DNA of 64,000 nt from Bradysia coprophila. Its lineage: Eukaryota > Arthropoda > Insecta > Diptera > Sciaridae. Positions 34,441 to 49,400 of this stretch are shown piece by piece (the stretch's first letter is position 1; each line of letters begins with the position of its first letter). The stretch spans positions 4,606,741 to 4,670,740 of the forward strand of contig NW_023503293.1 in NCBI RefSeq assembly GCF_014529535.1, written 5' to 3'. Below the pieces are notes generated by a model. The model searched no databases, had not been told where the DNA came from, and saw only the letters and a list, made by a program, of their open reading frames with translations. Made by a program: the position numbers and the translations under genes.

Positions 34441-37400
34441 ATGGAAAGTCCCGGCGCTGTAGGTAGGCGTCGCGGCAACTCAAGAAGTAATGCCGAAGAT
34501 CAGGCGCTTGACCAAATTGCACGAGAGGTAAGTTTTCATTTGTTCGTTTTTTTTTTTGTTCTTTTTTTTCGTTTAACCTTTCTGAAACGACCGGCCATAT
34601 GATTTATCGACGATGGCTTACCGTTTGTAAAAAAAGGTTCAACGAAATTATTTAATTCAGTATAAAAGTGCAGATCAAATAGAAAGCAGTAAGCTTGTAA
34701 TAGCAATGACTAGATAAAAGGAATGATGGTAATGAGCCCAGCAATAAGAAAATAGAATGGGAAAATTAAGTAAAACGAAAAACAAAAAAAAATCTTACAA
34801 ATGTATACGGATCTTACCGAGAAAAACTAACGGAAAGCCATACATTCCACATGATAATTTTCGACCGGAAATAAATTCAAGAAAATCGTTCTATCTATAC
34901 ATAAATGCGTGCGATAGTAATGTACATACGCATTACCGTTGCTTTAAATAAAATTTTGTCCCCCAACGAAGTTAAAGATATTCGGTTTCTGATGATTTCC
35001 ATGTTCCGCTAAAAATGTTACAATGTAACGTGTTTCCCTTCAGAATAAATAAATCGGAAATCTTGTTACATGTTACTCACCAAGTGATCTATTAAAATTT
35101 AAAGTAACAACGACAAACAAACAGAAAAAAAGCAGATCGTAATTAATGGTTGCGCTTGTCAATTAATAGAATTTAGTTTAAATGGGTAATTGCTACGTAG
35201 ACAAACGATTTTGGATGTTTTACTGTCGTTCGGCGGTGAGACGTTTTTTTTTCTTCATTGCTTTCGAATTGAAATAGATTTTGCGATACATTTCGGATTT
35301 TGCTCTAGTTATCTGTTAGAGACCGACAATGTTTGCGAGGCAGCAGCACACATTATTGAATCAATCAATTCCTCTCTAACCAATTTTTTTTCTTCTTTTC
35401 GTTCAAGTTAAAATGCTTTGCATCGCATAAAAATCTATTTTTAGTTTCATTTTAATTTCAAGCGTATACATATGCTGTTTGTCTTCATTTAAAATTAAAT
35501 ATTTGTTGAGTCACATTATTGCACAGATTAGACGACGGCAACGACAACGACGACGGCGTGTACCCTTCATTAAATTGCTATTTTTTTCTTCCGAAAACCG
35601 TTTTCATTTTATGGTATACAACACAGGGAAAACGTTATTAGACAGATGGAATGTTCCATAGAAACTTTTCAACGGGCCGGAATGGTGTTTATTTCGATCT
35701 GAAAAGTTATTACTTTAAATTGTGTCTCATTTTAAAATGGATTGAAAAGTATCAACCGTACGGAGGCACTACATAAATATAATTCCATTTGAACGAATTA
35801 TCTGGTGTGTGTGCCATATATATATACACTTTTTACGATGATTGCATTAAATTTAACGTTTTTGAACCGATTGAGAAACATTAAAATAGATGGTACACTG
35901 AATGCCTATACTTTGCATTATATAGGCGAGGTAATCACAGCCGATACAATTACTAATTTTGTAGTGTTGTTGTGGTGATGAAAAGAAATCATGCCGTCGA
36001 AATGAAGCATTATCATCTGGATGGTATATATTATGATGGGTAACGCATGATTCTCTTTATCACGAATTATATAGTTTTGAATGCATTGATCGTTGAAAAA
36101 TAAGTTTGAGAAAAGAAAACTGTTGCTGAGACTGGTCGTTGGGTGAATTGGCGTATTGTCGATTTCATCGATTTTATTGTAGGTTTGATTTGATCTTAGA
36201 CACGACGTGGCTGGGATCAATTTGTTTTAAGTCTGTTGAGATTTGGTAATTCTGCACAGCGGAATTAAAAGACGTGTGCTCTTGACGACGGTCACAAGCA
36301 AGAAGAACGTTTATTGACACATATGATTACGACTATGTACAACAAAATGACTAGACCGATATGTCCATATGAACAACATTGAAATATGAATTCCTAAATT
36401 CAACAAAGTCCTTTCTAGGGACCATTTCACATAGTACGTACTCGTATATACTTTTGCGAACGATGGATTTTCCTATGGATATTCAATAATGGTTGTCGCG
36501 ACATATTAACATCGTCCTTTGCTAGAATTAGAGAGTATGAAAACCACACACAAATGTGGAGGAGACTGGCGATCTAAAACGTTCCGCAAAAAATTACAAA
36601 ATTTTAATTTTGCACTGACTTAACAACGATAATGACAGATCTGGTGCGCCAAATCATGACTTTCAAGTATTACATTTTTCAGAGATTTTAAACTAAATTT
36701 TTTTTTAATATTTCCAACGCGAGTGGATCTTCCTCACAATCAATTTTTATAAACGATTTATGTATTGATCTGCCTCCCATATTCGACCACTATGTCTACC
36801 AACGAGATCTCTTCATCGCGATGCATACCTAATTCTGACAAGTTTCGGTGATGACATGTAATTAGTGTAGAGATGTTGCTCAATCTTATTTCCGGTACTT
36901 TGACGTGAAGTTTTAAATCTAATTCCATTGAAATATTATGACCAATTGTCTTCAGTTCAAAAGAACAACCAAATCCCAGAATAGCTTCGTCCGTCTTTTC
37001 TATTAAATTGTGAACGATTCATGTTGTCTGGAATTTCTTTTTCTCTACATTCTTTGCGGCATAACAGTCAAAAGAGACAATTATTCAAATAATTACACTG
37101 GATAAAACAAACGTTGTTAGTGATAGTTTTCACTTTTTGATTAGTTTCACGTTCAAACATTTTCTGGATGTTAATAAAACAGATGTGTTAGATTCACGTT
37201 GTGGTCGTCATTGAATAGAGTGCTGACGGTTTTTCGATCGTTCGTACGAACCGAAAAAGAAATGTTGAAATAAATATTTAATAGTTCTTTGACCGACGCA
37301 TTGCATCAAAAGTTTCTGAAATTCTATCTTTTTGTTTAATCCGTCTAGACAAATGGTCTATGTCGTTTTTCAAAACCTTGTCTCTTATAGCCTTGTTCTC

Positions 37401-40400
37401 TTTTCTTTTTTGGTATGATATACACGTACACTATATATGTGCACACAGTACACTGCGTTACATTTGTCGTGAATGAATTTCCATCGTTTGTATGGTCGCT
37501 TCTATGCTGTCTAACTACTATGTGAACCGATTTTATTGAATATTTATTTCAGTTTGTCTTTCTTACGAGTATTTCGTATAGTATTTGATTCGAGAGAAAT
37601 CTTTCTTCTGTGCCAAATCGATTTTTTTATTGTTGATGTAGAAAAATGTTTGGATTTAACGGAATTATTTGCTGTACTGTATATCGGTTCGGTGTATCTA
37701 TGTTTCAAAAGAAATTTTCTTCTTCTCACAATCAGCAGTAAGACACATCTGCGAGTTAAAGCAAATTCTGTCACTAAACACAAAGTAATTTTGATTTTTC
37801 AACAATTCGTACGGCTGGTATTTCCAATCAATGAATCTATGTTTCGTATATAATGTGTACGACGACACATAATGTTCCCATGCCTAATTAGTTTTGTGCC
37901 AAAATAATGATTTTTCGTTTAGAAATTATTGGCTCAATGTAGTTTGGATAAAAGTGTAACAGTAGCCTATGTTGATGGTTCTCTATGATGGGTATAGCAT
38001 GCTCATATTCATCATCTTTGCTGCAGGAAATGTGTTATGTATTATGGAATTTCATTTATTTCCATAACATTAGGAAAAGAACGATCGATCCTGCCATAAA
38101 TTCTTACTCTAACCTTTGAAATATTGGCAGTCATTGCTAACCAATAATGCTCTAAACAGATCAGGTTGGACATGTTTCAATTCCGGTTCAGGACCTGATT
38201 CGGTGTGTTAGACCAGTCCTGATATGAGAGACCAGAGATACCAGAGACCTGAACAGAACTCAGGGTTTTCAGGTCAGCTTCAGATCTGAGAAATATTAGG
38301 TTTAGGATTTAAGGTTTCGAATCAGGTTAAAGCAGACTTGTTCCAAGTCTTATAGACACCTAAAATTTTTATTCCTTTTGATGTTGCGCAATTGTTATTT
38401 AACTGAAACTGACTGAGAATTTGTTTTCGAATCCCAGTTTCTAGATGCTCAAGAATTTGTTATACGAGGTTGGTGTTCACGTCACCTTTACTTCGGGAAC
38501 AAAAAATAAAACAAAATGAAATTTTTTGCACATCTGTGTGTGAGGTGAGGCACATTGTGGTAACTGGCTAGACGCGAAGATGTGGTAATTTCGATTGAAA
38601 CTTACAGATATGAGAGTAATTCGACTCGTAATTTAATAAAAATTCTTTGCGTCAGATTTTAATCCTTCATTGTTACTATGATATAGACAAGAGAAGTAGT
38701 ATTGATCGCACGAAAAAGAATTTACTTCAACAGATATAAGGACATGACTCACACCTCTCAGTTTTTTTTTCAGCAAAATTTTCTTATATTCGTTGGATAA
38801 AATCGTATTTTCTCGCCATCAAGTCCTTATAAAAAGGCGACAGACGTACTCCTACGTGCACATATAACATCGTCTACTGTTAGAGCCACTTGAATCAATA
38901 ATTTTTTTCTTCAATTGAAATACGACAGAAAAGTCTGACTACTACTCGGTAAAAGTCATTAAAACTAATAGTAAATTCTGCCGTCATACATTTCTGCAGT
39001 TCCTCTTGGAGTTGAATTTCCTATTTATTTATTTTACCCACTTCACCGTCTGGTTTGGTAGGTAGATTTACAACGTTGAATAGGAAATCTATGCACAACA
39101 CCAAAGCAAACAAGAAAATAAAAACAAACGAAAAAAGAAAACAACAACTAAAAGTTTAATGCCATTTCATGCACAAACCACGAATAGTTCATTCTCGCTG
39201 TCTGGAGTTTTGTCAAAATTTATATCTTCTTTTACGCTGCACATTACCAACGTACCTTGATGTAATATTATATAAACTAAATCTACCTCTGGGTCTAATC
39301 TTACACTGTTGTATAGTAATACATTTCGTATATATATGCGGCTATATATTGGAAAATTGAAATGAAACTAACTCCATACGGTTGTGTTGAATTATTTCCA
39401 TATAGAAACCCATGAGCAGCATCTCTTTTGCAGTAGTGGTGATGTGCATGCACATAGAATCAGGGCATTTGAGTTCATGTACGAAAGGGAATAATTTCGG
39501 TTGCAATTGCAGTCGATAGCTGGATTTTACAAAAGCAACACCGGGACAATATATTTACATTGTAAACTCGTGTGTAGACGGGAGTGTGTTCCGGTGGTTG
39601 AAGTTCAATATTAATATTATGTACCAAAGAGTTATTTAGTTTCTAAGTTCATTATAATTGTTATTCCACTTTATGTTGGAAAAAGTGTACATTTTGTAAC
39701 ATAATAATAATAATCGTCGCAAGAACAATTAATGATTTAAAATTTTAAATTATTTTTTTTATGTCACTCTGTTTGGCGTGTTCTGTACATTTCATATTCT
39801 CGAGAGATAAAGACTTACAATATATACCTTTTAATACACAAAACCGTAGATAATTCTGTATCTTTAAACAAATTAATTCTTCGTAAAATTAAATACAAAC
39901 AAACAAAAAAAATGGTTCAGTTAAAATGGCAAAGTCCGGTTATTGGAAAATTTTCGCAACAATGGGGACCATCATTATCAGATTGTCTGGAAATTCAGGC
40001 GAAAATTCAAACTGGCGTTGCCAATAAAGGAACATGGAAGTCTGTAAGTTTTTTTTTTCACTCGTTTTTGCGTTCCGCTATCGTATATATTGTGCATATA
40101 TAATACATATATATACCACCGTCATGCATAAATTTTGTATATGTTCATCTAGCTGTGCATATAGTGCATATAGAAATATGTTTAACGAGACATGGGAATT
40201 TATTGTAAAAAAAAGCTTGTAAATTGCATTCATCCGAATTTTGTGCAATATAATTTCGATGCATCAACCAAATATCGATTCAGATTGTCTGCTGCGTTTT
40301 TTGTTCAAATTTTCTGTTCAATGGTCATTACTGTGTGGCTATGGGATTGTAGATCGTCGGTGGTAATTGAAATTGAATTATATGTTTTATTGTTGTATAG

Positions 40401-43400
40401 AAACTGAAGACCAATAGATGGTAATATTGTGAACAATATTTTCACTGAAACGATTAAATGATGTTTCACGACGTAATCACAAAATCTGTTACTTCGTTTG
40501 TTGAAAACACCAATTTAATGGTACAACATCTTTTGCTCATTCAGTTTGACATTCATTTCGCTTTATAAGACTATATTAACCGGAGGTTACAGCTCAGTTT
40601 TGCTGTTGCTGTCGATAACAGATGATTAGCAGGCCCGACGAGTTCCATCTTAACTATAAGTTGCTGTTGAAGTGACCGGATGAATCCTCTGATTTTCACT
40701 GCCATTGGAAAGTGAATTACGTCATAGATTCTGATTTAAGAGTTGCAGCGGCTTACGTTTTTAATCGGTGAAATGCGTTTAACATATGTAAACCTAGATT
40801 CTTAGTTTTTGCCATTTTGTACCAAGTTGCGTACGAGTATCTAAGAAAAAGGCAGAACCAATGTCTGCTTTTGTTAGACGAAAATTGTACCCACAAAATT
40901 CACGCCTCATAAATGATGCTATTCACCTTTCTTCGAGTGTTTAGAATTTTGTTAATTTATTGCACCGGAGGACTGGAATTATAGTCTATAATTTATAGAT
41001 AGTACTGCAATTGCTCAAATACAAGTGCTACAAACAATTTTATGAATATGAATAAATGATAAAATTACGACAGAAACTGCTTATTTTCAATAGACGATCA
41101 CGTTTATGAGCGAAATATATGCAGTGACCAATTATAATACAGGCAAAATATATCAACAAAAATTTTTGTTTTCTTGTAAGTCTGTGTCTGCATGTGTAGA
41201 GGTTTAGGGTATGTATAAACTGAATCGATAGCAATGGGTTGTATAAAAAGTGCCAAGTTTTTTTTTTTGCAATCATCGACATAGTGTATAAAAGGGAATA
41301 CAGTTATTTAAACAGGACAAATTATTGACCTTAGAAATTTCTTAAAACAGATCTGCAAAATCTTAGGAAAATCCTTTAAAGGACTCAGGAAAATCCTAAA
41401 AAAATTGAAAGTTTTTTGAAAATCAATAGTCAGTAAAAGTCCTTAGAAAAACTATAGGAAAATCCTTGAAAATCATCAGTAGATGATGATGATGATGATG
41501 ATAATGATGATTGAAAATCTATTACTTCATTAGTTTTGACATTCGTTTTGCTATTGAGTTGAGAACACAGTTGAAAACCGATGACGAGTTGTATCCAAAT
41601 CAAATTTGATTTTTTTTTGTCATCATAGTTTGCCGATCGTATGAATTGCAGGATACTCAAGCCAAATTTTAGTCTAAAAGTTCTAAAAAAAACGTTTTAG
41701 CTAAATTGTAATGATAAATTTATATTTGTTAATGATTCTATGTTCAAATCGTCAGACAAAAGACAAAGAAAGCGGTATACAACGGGTATGACTGATCTAT
41801 ACATTCATTGCAATTATGATATACCCGCAAATAAGCACCTTCCAATAGAAATCGATATAACAATATCTTTAAAACCATAGTCTGATGCAAGGAGAGCAAC
41901 TCGTAAATGGTTTGCCTTTTTCAGAATGACTCTGATGAATCTGTGAATTTCATTTGTGATTTTCTTTTATCTTTCAAATCTTTCTTCACTTGATCTGTGT
42001 CACACTGAAAAGCTATGTTATCAACATTAAACACCTGGTAAACGATTATCACCCTGTGATGCTAATGTTATTCAAACATACAATGTCAAATAGACTGGAA
42101 TATCTTGTTATCAATAAACACCATTTATGCATGAATAAAGTTGTGTAGAAGTTAGGTTTCAAATTATTCTCTTTTTCGGTTGAAATCGGTTCCCATTCAG
42201 CTTCATTATACACAAATTTGTAATATTATTTCATTATATACATCCCAAACACGGTATAAATAACATTTCGCGCACACATAAAAAAAACAACAACAACGAT
42301 CGAATAAGCTCTCTGTGGCTGGGTTGGCTCATATGTGTTGAAGCCCAGCAACATATCAAAGCATTATTAATGACGTAATGTCATAAACAAAGAAGGAGTG
42401 AGATCATTTTCTGCACATATGTGTATGCCGTTTTTTTTTCTTCTCTTCGTTTTTTTTAATTCGAAATTTTATTAGGAATTCTTCATAATTTTAAGATGAC
42501 AAAATTATACATACATCCAGTAACATTCGGTTGATCTCGCGTGTAGAGCTAAGCCATGCTGTTTGCTGGTTTTTTTTTCTTCTTTACGTTCATTAGAAAT
42601 CGATTGAGTTCAAGTTTCAATTAAACTGAAGACAGCTTACGAAAAAGCAACACCAATTTCATGATCACAATTTTTAGTTTGTTAATTTTTGTTGTTTGTC
42701 ATTTTGAAATTGGAATCTTAAAATGATGTTTTGATCCGTTGTTATTGTTAATTCGTTCGAGCATACATAATATACCTGCCGTTTAGTGTCATATCGATAC
42801 ATGCTTGTCAAAAACACATTTATATTTGACTTATCAATTTGGAATATATCGAAATGCAATGCAAAGTACAAATCAATTAGAATGAAGACGATAAACTTTG
42901 TTGTCGAACTTCATTTTTGTAACGTAAGGTGTACTACACCATACCCGCTGTAGTTGTAAAGACTCTCGACTGGAAATTTTAAAGTAAAAATTTTGTTGTG
43001 CGGTTTGAGACACACTGTTCGGAACTTTTATTGCATTTAGTATACACGTGTGACTGGGCAGTGTAATTTTTTTCAAAAAGAAAAGAAATACGAATTCCCC
43101 GTACCTACGCCTCACTACATTCGAGTTTTTATTACTTGTTTTCGTTGACAACTTAATTACACATTTAAGTTAAACAAATCGAACCGAATAGATGTAATTA
43201 AAAATACAATTTTTTTCATTGTGGGTTAAAATACATTAAGTGGATCACAAACGAATAATTAATTTTGTTGATCGAATGGAATTAAACATACAAGAAAACA
43301 ACAACCAACCAACCAACCAAAAGTTGTTGCATTTGAATTTGAAACATATTGTTTATCGTCCGATAAGCGAGTATACCAGTTTGTGTTTTTTGTGTGGACC

Positions 43401-46400
43401 ATAATTCGAACGATAAAACAATTTCGACCCTGAATTGAATGATTTTACGGAGTAGCTAAAAATATAGTGAAAAGTATAAAATGCCTTAGAACTCACACAA
43501 GTTGGTTCGCACAGGCCTCGCAACAAGTGTTTTCTTAAATGATTTTGTTTACTTAAGTGAAACGTTTTTCTTTTTCTTCCTTTATTGTTCGTTATCATGA
43601 CATATTTTTCGATGATATTATCACTCAATGTTTTCGCAAATAAAATTCTTTTGATAGAATCTATCAATACAGACTCCCATATATATATGTACATCAGTTC
43701 AGTTCAAACAACAGACATAAGACTGGAAATATTTTCAGAATCAAATTAATTTGAAATTGTAGCTCCATATTTTTTATTTAATTATTTCAGTCCATACCTT
43801 CCCCCCGTGTCTGTGCATTAAATTGCAATGGATATAACTCACCTAAAAATACGAACGTAATTATTCTTCTCGCATGGGATGGATGCGTTCTTAATGTTGA
43901 GATTTTCTTAAATTTTTTTTAATGAAGTCGCCGTGCTTTAACGAATGGATTCGTTTAAAAAATAGATTTTTTATTTCTCCCCCTCATGATGGATGTTCAA
44001 GGCACAAATGTGTCTATATAAACGAAGCGTTCCGTCGAAAGCGCAACGAAACCTTAAAGAGTATTAACTGAAAATGTAATTGAATTAAATATTATTTTTG
44101 GCCACATCATAAATGAGGGTTTTATGAATACAAATATTTATGCTCGCGCTTCATATTAAAGGAAATGGTGTTGTGAGTTTCGTGATTAGGTATTTAGGTT
44201 GTGAAAAAAGTCAAATGATATAGATGTTTGGGAACTTTTTGTTTTATCTACCTTTTCGTGTGGGTAATACCACTGGATATATGCTTTAACTACATTTCAT
44301 ATTGTAAACACAAAACTTTCCTGAGACACCATAATTGTTAGACTAAACGTTACCCAAGGTTCTGTCTATATAAACAATGAAAATCACTCAACAATGTTCT
44401 GCAATTGAAATTCGCAAGAAACGGTGAATCAGTGCAATCTATGCCTATATGGACGTTGTAATACGTAGTATGCTAACAAAATACGTTTATTTACAACGTC
44501 ATTTCAGACTTCTTTGCTTTCAACGGTTTTTTTTTATTGAACAATTTTTTATCTAATCGAACTCGATTACCGAGGTATTTTTCTGATAAGAATTTAATTC
44601 GTTCTCAAACTATTACTTGAATGTAACGACACTTTCGAACAGTCATATTGATCCGAGCGCCCAATACCAAATGAATTGAACAACCGCAAATAAAGTTTCG
44701 TAAAATTTACATTAATAAGCCTTCCGTTGCAATTAATATCACATTTCTAAAGCAAAAATATTGATTTTAAAAGGAAAAAATGGATACAATAGACACTTCG
44801 ACCGTCGATCCCGTAGACATTGAATCAGTGCATAAAAAAGTGAAATTGAATGGTGATACGGATAATGCGAAAAGCGTCGATAAAAATGACAGTGAAGAGG
44901 AATTCGACTTTAGCTCCAGCGACTTAGAAGATTTAGATAGTGTAAATAGTGCCGTCGATGAAACGGACAATTTTAGCGAGCCTTTAAAATCAAACGATAA
45001 CGATGTTAATCAGTTAATCGAAGCAAAAAATGATAACATCAAAGTGGGGAATGGCGACGCTGAATCAGTGATGGATACGGTTGTGATTAGCGACACATCT
45101 AGTCTTAGTAAATGTTCCAATCCGATAAGTAACGAATGCAACGACCAAGTGGATTCAATAGTCAATACAAACGGTGAAAATAGTATGAACACTGCAACGG
45201 TTGATCGTCAACAAATCGCTGATGATCCACCAATAAATTCCAATAATATTGCCAGTCCAAGTGGCCCGACGAAATGCGAAGAGGATGGTGCGTACAGCGA
45301 TGAGGATGGTGCTATTGTGAACTTTCTTGGAAAGGCTAATGAAATAGTAGGTTTGGTTCATATTCTGACAAATTATGTGTTATTCATGTGGAAAAACTGT
45401 GGTTTTAATAAGCTTTGTGTTTATTTAAATATTGGGTTTTGGTGTTTTTGATTATTATTATTCTCACTTTCCAGGTTCGACTAAAAGATTTATTTCTAAT
45501 TGCCTATTGTAATTTACAGTAGGCAAGACTGTTTAATCGGCTTCTTTTAGGTAAATTTTTTGTTGATACAGTGAATCACATCAAGAGTATCGTGATTAAT
45601 ATTAAATTTTATATTTTTTTAAAGAATCATACCGGTTTCTACCTGTAACTATGTGTGTCGATATTACGATTTATTTTGATTAATCACAACGAAGTGTTAA
45701 ACCATTAATTTGTATGTGTGTTCCTCTGCTAAAAAAATCGTTAACTTGAAAACGATTTAGTGACCTAACATTGACCGTCATAATTTTACTGTATTCCAGC
45801 AGTTTCGAAATTGCCTCTTTTGTACACATTTGAAAGCTATTTGTTTTACAGGTATGAGTAGGATAGGTTAAAAAAAAATTTAGACTCCCTATGATATGCA
45901 GCTTCCCTTGAACAGACCTACGTTGTCCATGATAACTTAATTTATTGTCCAATGACTCCAAAACGAATATATTTAAAGCCAGCTGTCTACTGTACTGCAA
46001 TCGTTAGAGATTAGAAGGGATGAACGGCATAGTTAATATCTACCTCCAATTTAATTTTATTGTAGTCGGTAAAGTCGGTCACCTGCCACAGTTCGTGTTT
46101 ACAAACCGACTTGGCAATGTTTCGATTAGATGTGCGTCATGGTATAAAATCGATGTTATTGATGCTATATTCAAACACTCCCAATATCTCGTAGAATTAA
46201 AATAGCTTATCCGAATCCAACATACACCGGCCAAACATATCACAATCAGCGTTAACATCAATTTGGTGAAAGCTCATTGGTTATTTATGTGTTATTTGTG
46301 TCCTTGTCTTCCATTTTAATTTAACCTGTGCCCCATCACATTGTTAATGTAAACATTTTACGAATTCCAGGCCGAATCGCGACTGGCTCAGCGGCGTCAA

Positions 46401-49400
46401 GCTCGTGCAGAGGCGCGTGAAATTCGTATGCGTGAATTGGAACGTCAGCAAAAGGAGCAGGAACAAAATGCTGACCGGGTGTTTGACATGCAAGCATCGT
46501 CGAATATCGATCCAATAGGTCGTTCACGATTGGCCATATCGTCGGTGACTGGTCCGATACGAGGCAATTCAATGTCGTCGCGAAGGAGCAGCGAGGATTC
46601 GTTGGAGGAGGAGGGACGAAGTTTGCGTGATATTAGACACGAACTGAAGGTGAGTATCGGTCGCGTTCTTTCCTCATTATGGTTTTTGCATGTGCTACAC
46701 GTACCGGTCCAATGTTTCAGGACGTTGAAGAGAGATTTCGTAAGGCCATGATTGCGAATGCTCAACTAGACAATGAACGAGCATCACAATCGTATCAAAT
46801 TCAACTGCTTAAAGATAAGCTGGAAGAGATGGAAGAAGCCCATGCGCAATTACAGCGGGAACATAAAGATAAATGTCGCGATCATGACGCCTTAAAGCGA
46901 AATAACGATAAATTAGCGGACGAGTTAAAATTAACGCTTGGACAGCTCAATGAACGCGATACACTCATAGCTGAGCAAGGATTAGCTATTGTAATCGTGG
47001 AAAATGATGATGGTACGGACGCAAGGAGGGCTCTAGTCAGTGTTGAAAACGCACAACTATTAGATACTGTTCAAGGATCGTTAGGTTCGTATAAAAATAG
47101 AATTTCCGCTATAACCATCACACCATAACATCTTTCCATCTGTCCGTCATTCGTTTAGATGTTCGACTTAAGAAATTTGCCGAAGAAAAGCAATCTTTAA
47201 AGAATGAAGTGCAACAACTCCATCAACAGCTGTTGGATTCAAAAACTCAGCGAAGGTCAGGGTCTTTGAACGGTCCACTCGGTGATGATGACTACGAAGA
47301 TGTACAACGTAAGTACCCATTTCGATAAAAGAAAAAGCGGATCGCACAACAGTTAAAATTCGAATGTGTTGTTTTGTTCTAGGCGAAGCGAATAAACAAA
47401 TCGCTGACTATCGTTACAAGTTGCAGAAAGCCGAGCAAGAGATTGCCAGTTTGCAAGCGAGCCTTGCACGATCTGAAACTCAGGTTATACGTTACAAGAG
47501 TACAGCTGATGCAGCTGAAAAGGCTGAGTCAGAACTGAAATTAGAGCGCAGGAAATTACAACGAGAGGTATGTCGGTACAATAATTAACGAAACCATTTT
47601 CGACGGACAATTTGAAGTTATCTTTTTTCAAATTATTTTTATTATTATTTCGATGAAAACTATTTACAGCCTCTGATTATACATATTTGGGATGAATGCC
47701 ATCTTCAATGAAAGCTTTCATTTTATACCAAAAAATATAGCGGCTACATCCTGTGAGTCCTTTTTTTAAAGATGAAAAAAAAAATGTCACAACAACAGTA
47801 AATCGTAACATAACTCATTTTGTATAATCTCTCGTAACTAAAACCGAAAGAATTTTCTTGTTCATCAACAAAACTCGTCATTGACACAATAAATAAAAAA
47901 GACACCTCCTTCAGCCCGGCCACAATCTCTGTGAATAATCTTTTCCGATGAATGTTGACATACGTGTTTTGTAGTGCACGCATTGATTTGTTGAAGTATT
48001 TAAATAACCCAATGCGACTTCATATCGAATCATAATGTGTCCTTAACAAAAACGGATCATCCGTGGTTTTCTACTGGCCCAGGTGTAACTGTACGTCTCT
48101 GGGATTGAAAAGAAATATTTGAAGACAGCAGAGACGCCGACTTGTGTTTGGGAGTAGTGGTGCTCATACAACAAGCGAATCTGGGAGTAGTGGTGCTCTT
48201 TTAAGTAAAACTGGAAAGATGTAGTGGTGCTCATCATTCGAGTAGTGGTGCCCGAGCCTCGCTTGTCCTTAGAAGTCGGCGCCCCTGGAAGACAGTTACA
48301 GTGTCTAATGCTAGCTTGATTTCGCGATTTGGAAATTTTCAATCAAGAGGACTCCTTTCACAATTTCATGGTAATGATGGATCGACAAAGTGTTTATTAG
48401 ATGTGAAATGAATGTGTCCGGACTATTTCCGATACTCAGCTCAATCCCAACTCCGAGTGTTTATTGTCAGTAATCCGCAATCGAAGTCGTGAATCATCAA
48501 ATCAAATTATTTAAGGCTTTCATCGACATTTGCTTCCTATCGCAAATTCATAGGAAATTACTCCTAACACAGTACAGTACAGTTACAAGACCGAACAGCG
48601 AATAAAAACTGACCCAAACTTCAACATATTTTTTTCGGAAGCCGTAAACCCGATAATCCTAGAACGTGAATTCGTCAGTGCGTTCGGCACAGCAAACAGT
48701 TAAATTTAGTAAATTTTGACCGATCGGCACACGAAACATTTTGGATTTCAAACATAGCCACAACTTCATTCCCTTCATATTTCCCATCGATCACTTTGAA
48801 TATCAAAAATCTTTATTTAATTGTATTGCACGATGAACTGTGATCGAGCGCTACAATATTTTTAAATTTTACAGAAAATCTTAACGCATCGATTTCATTC
48901 TGATCAGAAACTGAACATGATATCAACCATCAAGAATGTGTTGCCATAAATCTATTTTTTTATATAAATCAAGGTATAACTAGACCCATTCTTGAATATG
49001 TTTGTACCCTTTTACTGTGAGTGCACGCATCCTCAACTAACTTTCAAATACAATCTGCGTCTATAGTCATCTGTTATTGACAATCTACGACAGGAGAGGC
49101 AATGATGATGTCAGATTGATGTTCTCTTTTGGAGTACCATAGTATGTTAAGCATCATTTCGTTTGTCTTGAAGAATCTATAGATGCTATTGCCGAAAGGA
49201 GATGCTTATGGACTCGGAAGGAAAGTGGATCGTGACATCTTGCATGTTTTCTACTTTTTTTACATTTTTTTTTTCAATTAAATTACACAAACCTTGTAAT
49301 TAGACTTACAGGTTTATGCGTCGAACAAATTGAAAATTTTAATTTCCTATTCGGTACTCATGGCAGAATATGAGACAAAAAGTTTCGTTTGACGTTACTG

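Larger units (their letters stand above)
34528..46370. other. LRRFIP first intron (11.8 kb)
   Basis: Apart from the two alternative first exons (39912-40043, 44780-45346), I see no gene. It includes a CGACGA-rich tract at 35531-35562, AGGTCCTGA-like low-complexity DNA at 38160-38335, AGGAAAATCCTT-type repeats at 41367-41475 and a GAT microsatellite at 41484-41511. Notably it is poorer in MITEs than the intergenic regions. Confidence 0.6.

Noticed and set aside
48150-48252. CRISPR-like spaced repeats
   Set aside because: Only four short imperfect repeats with unequal spacing in a eukaryotic intron; no Cas context.
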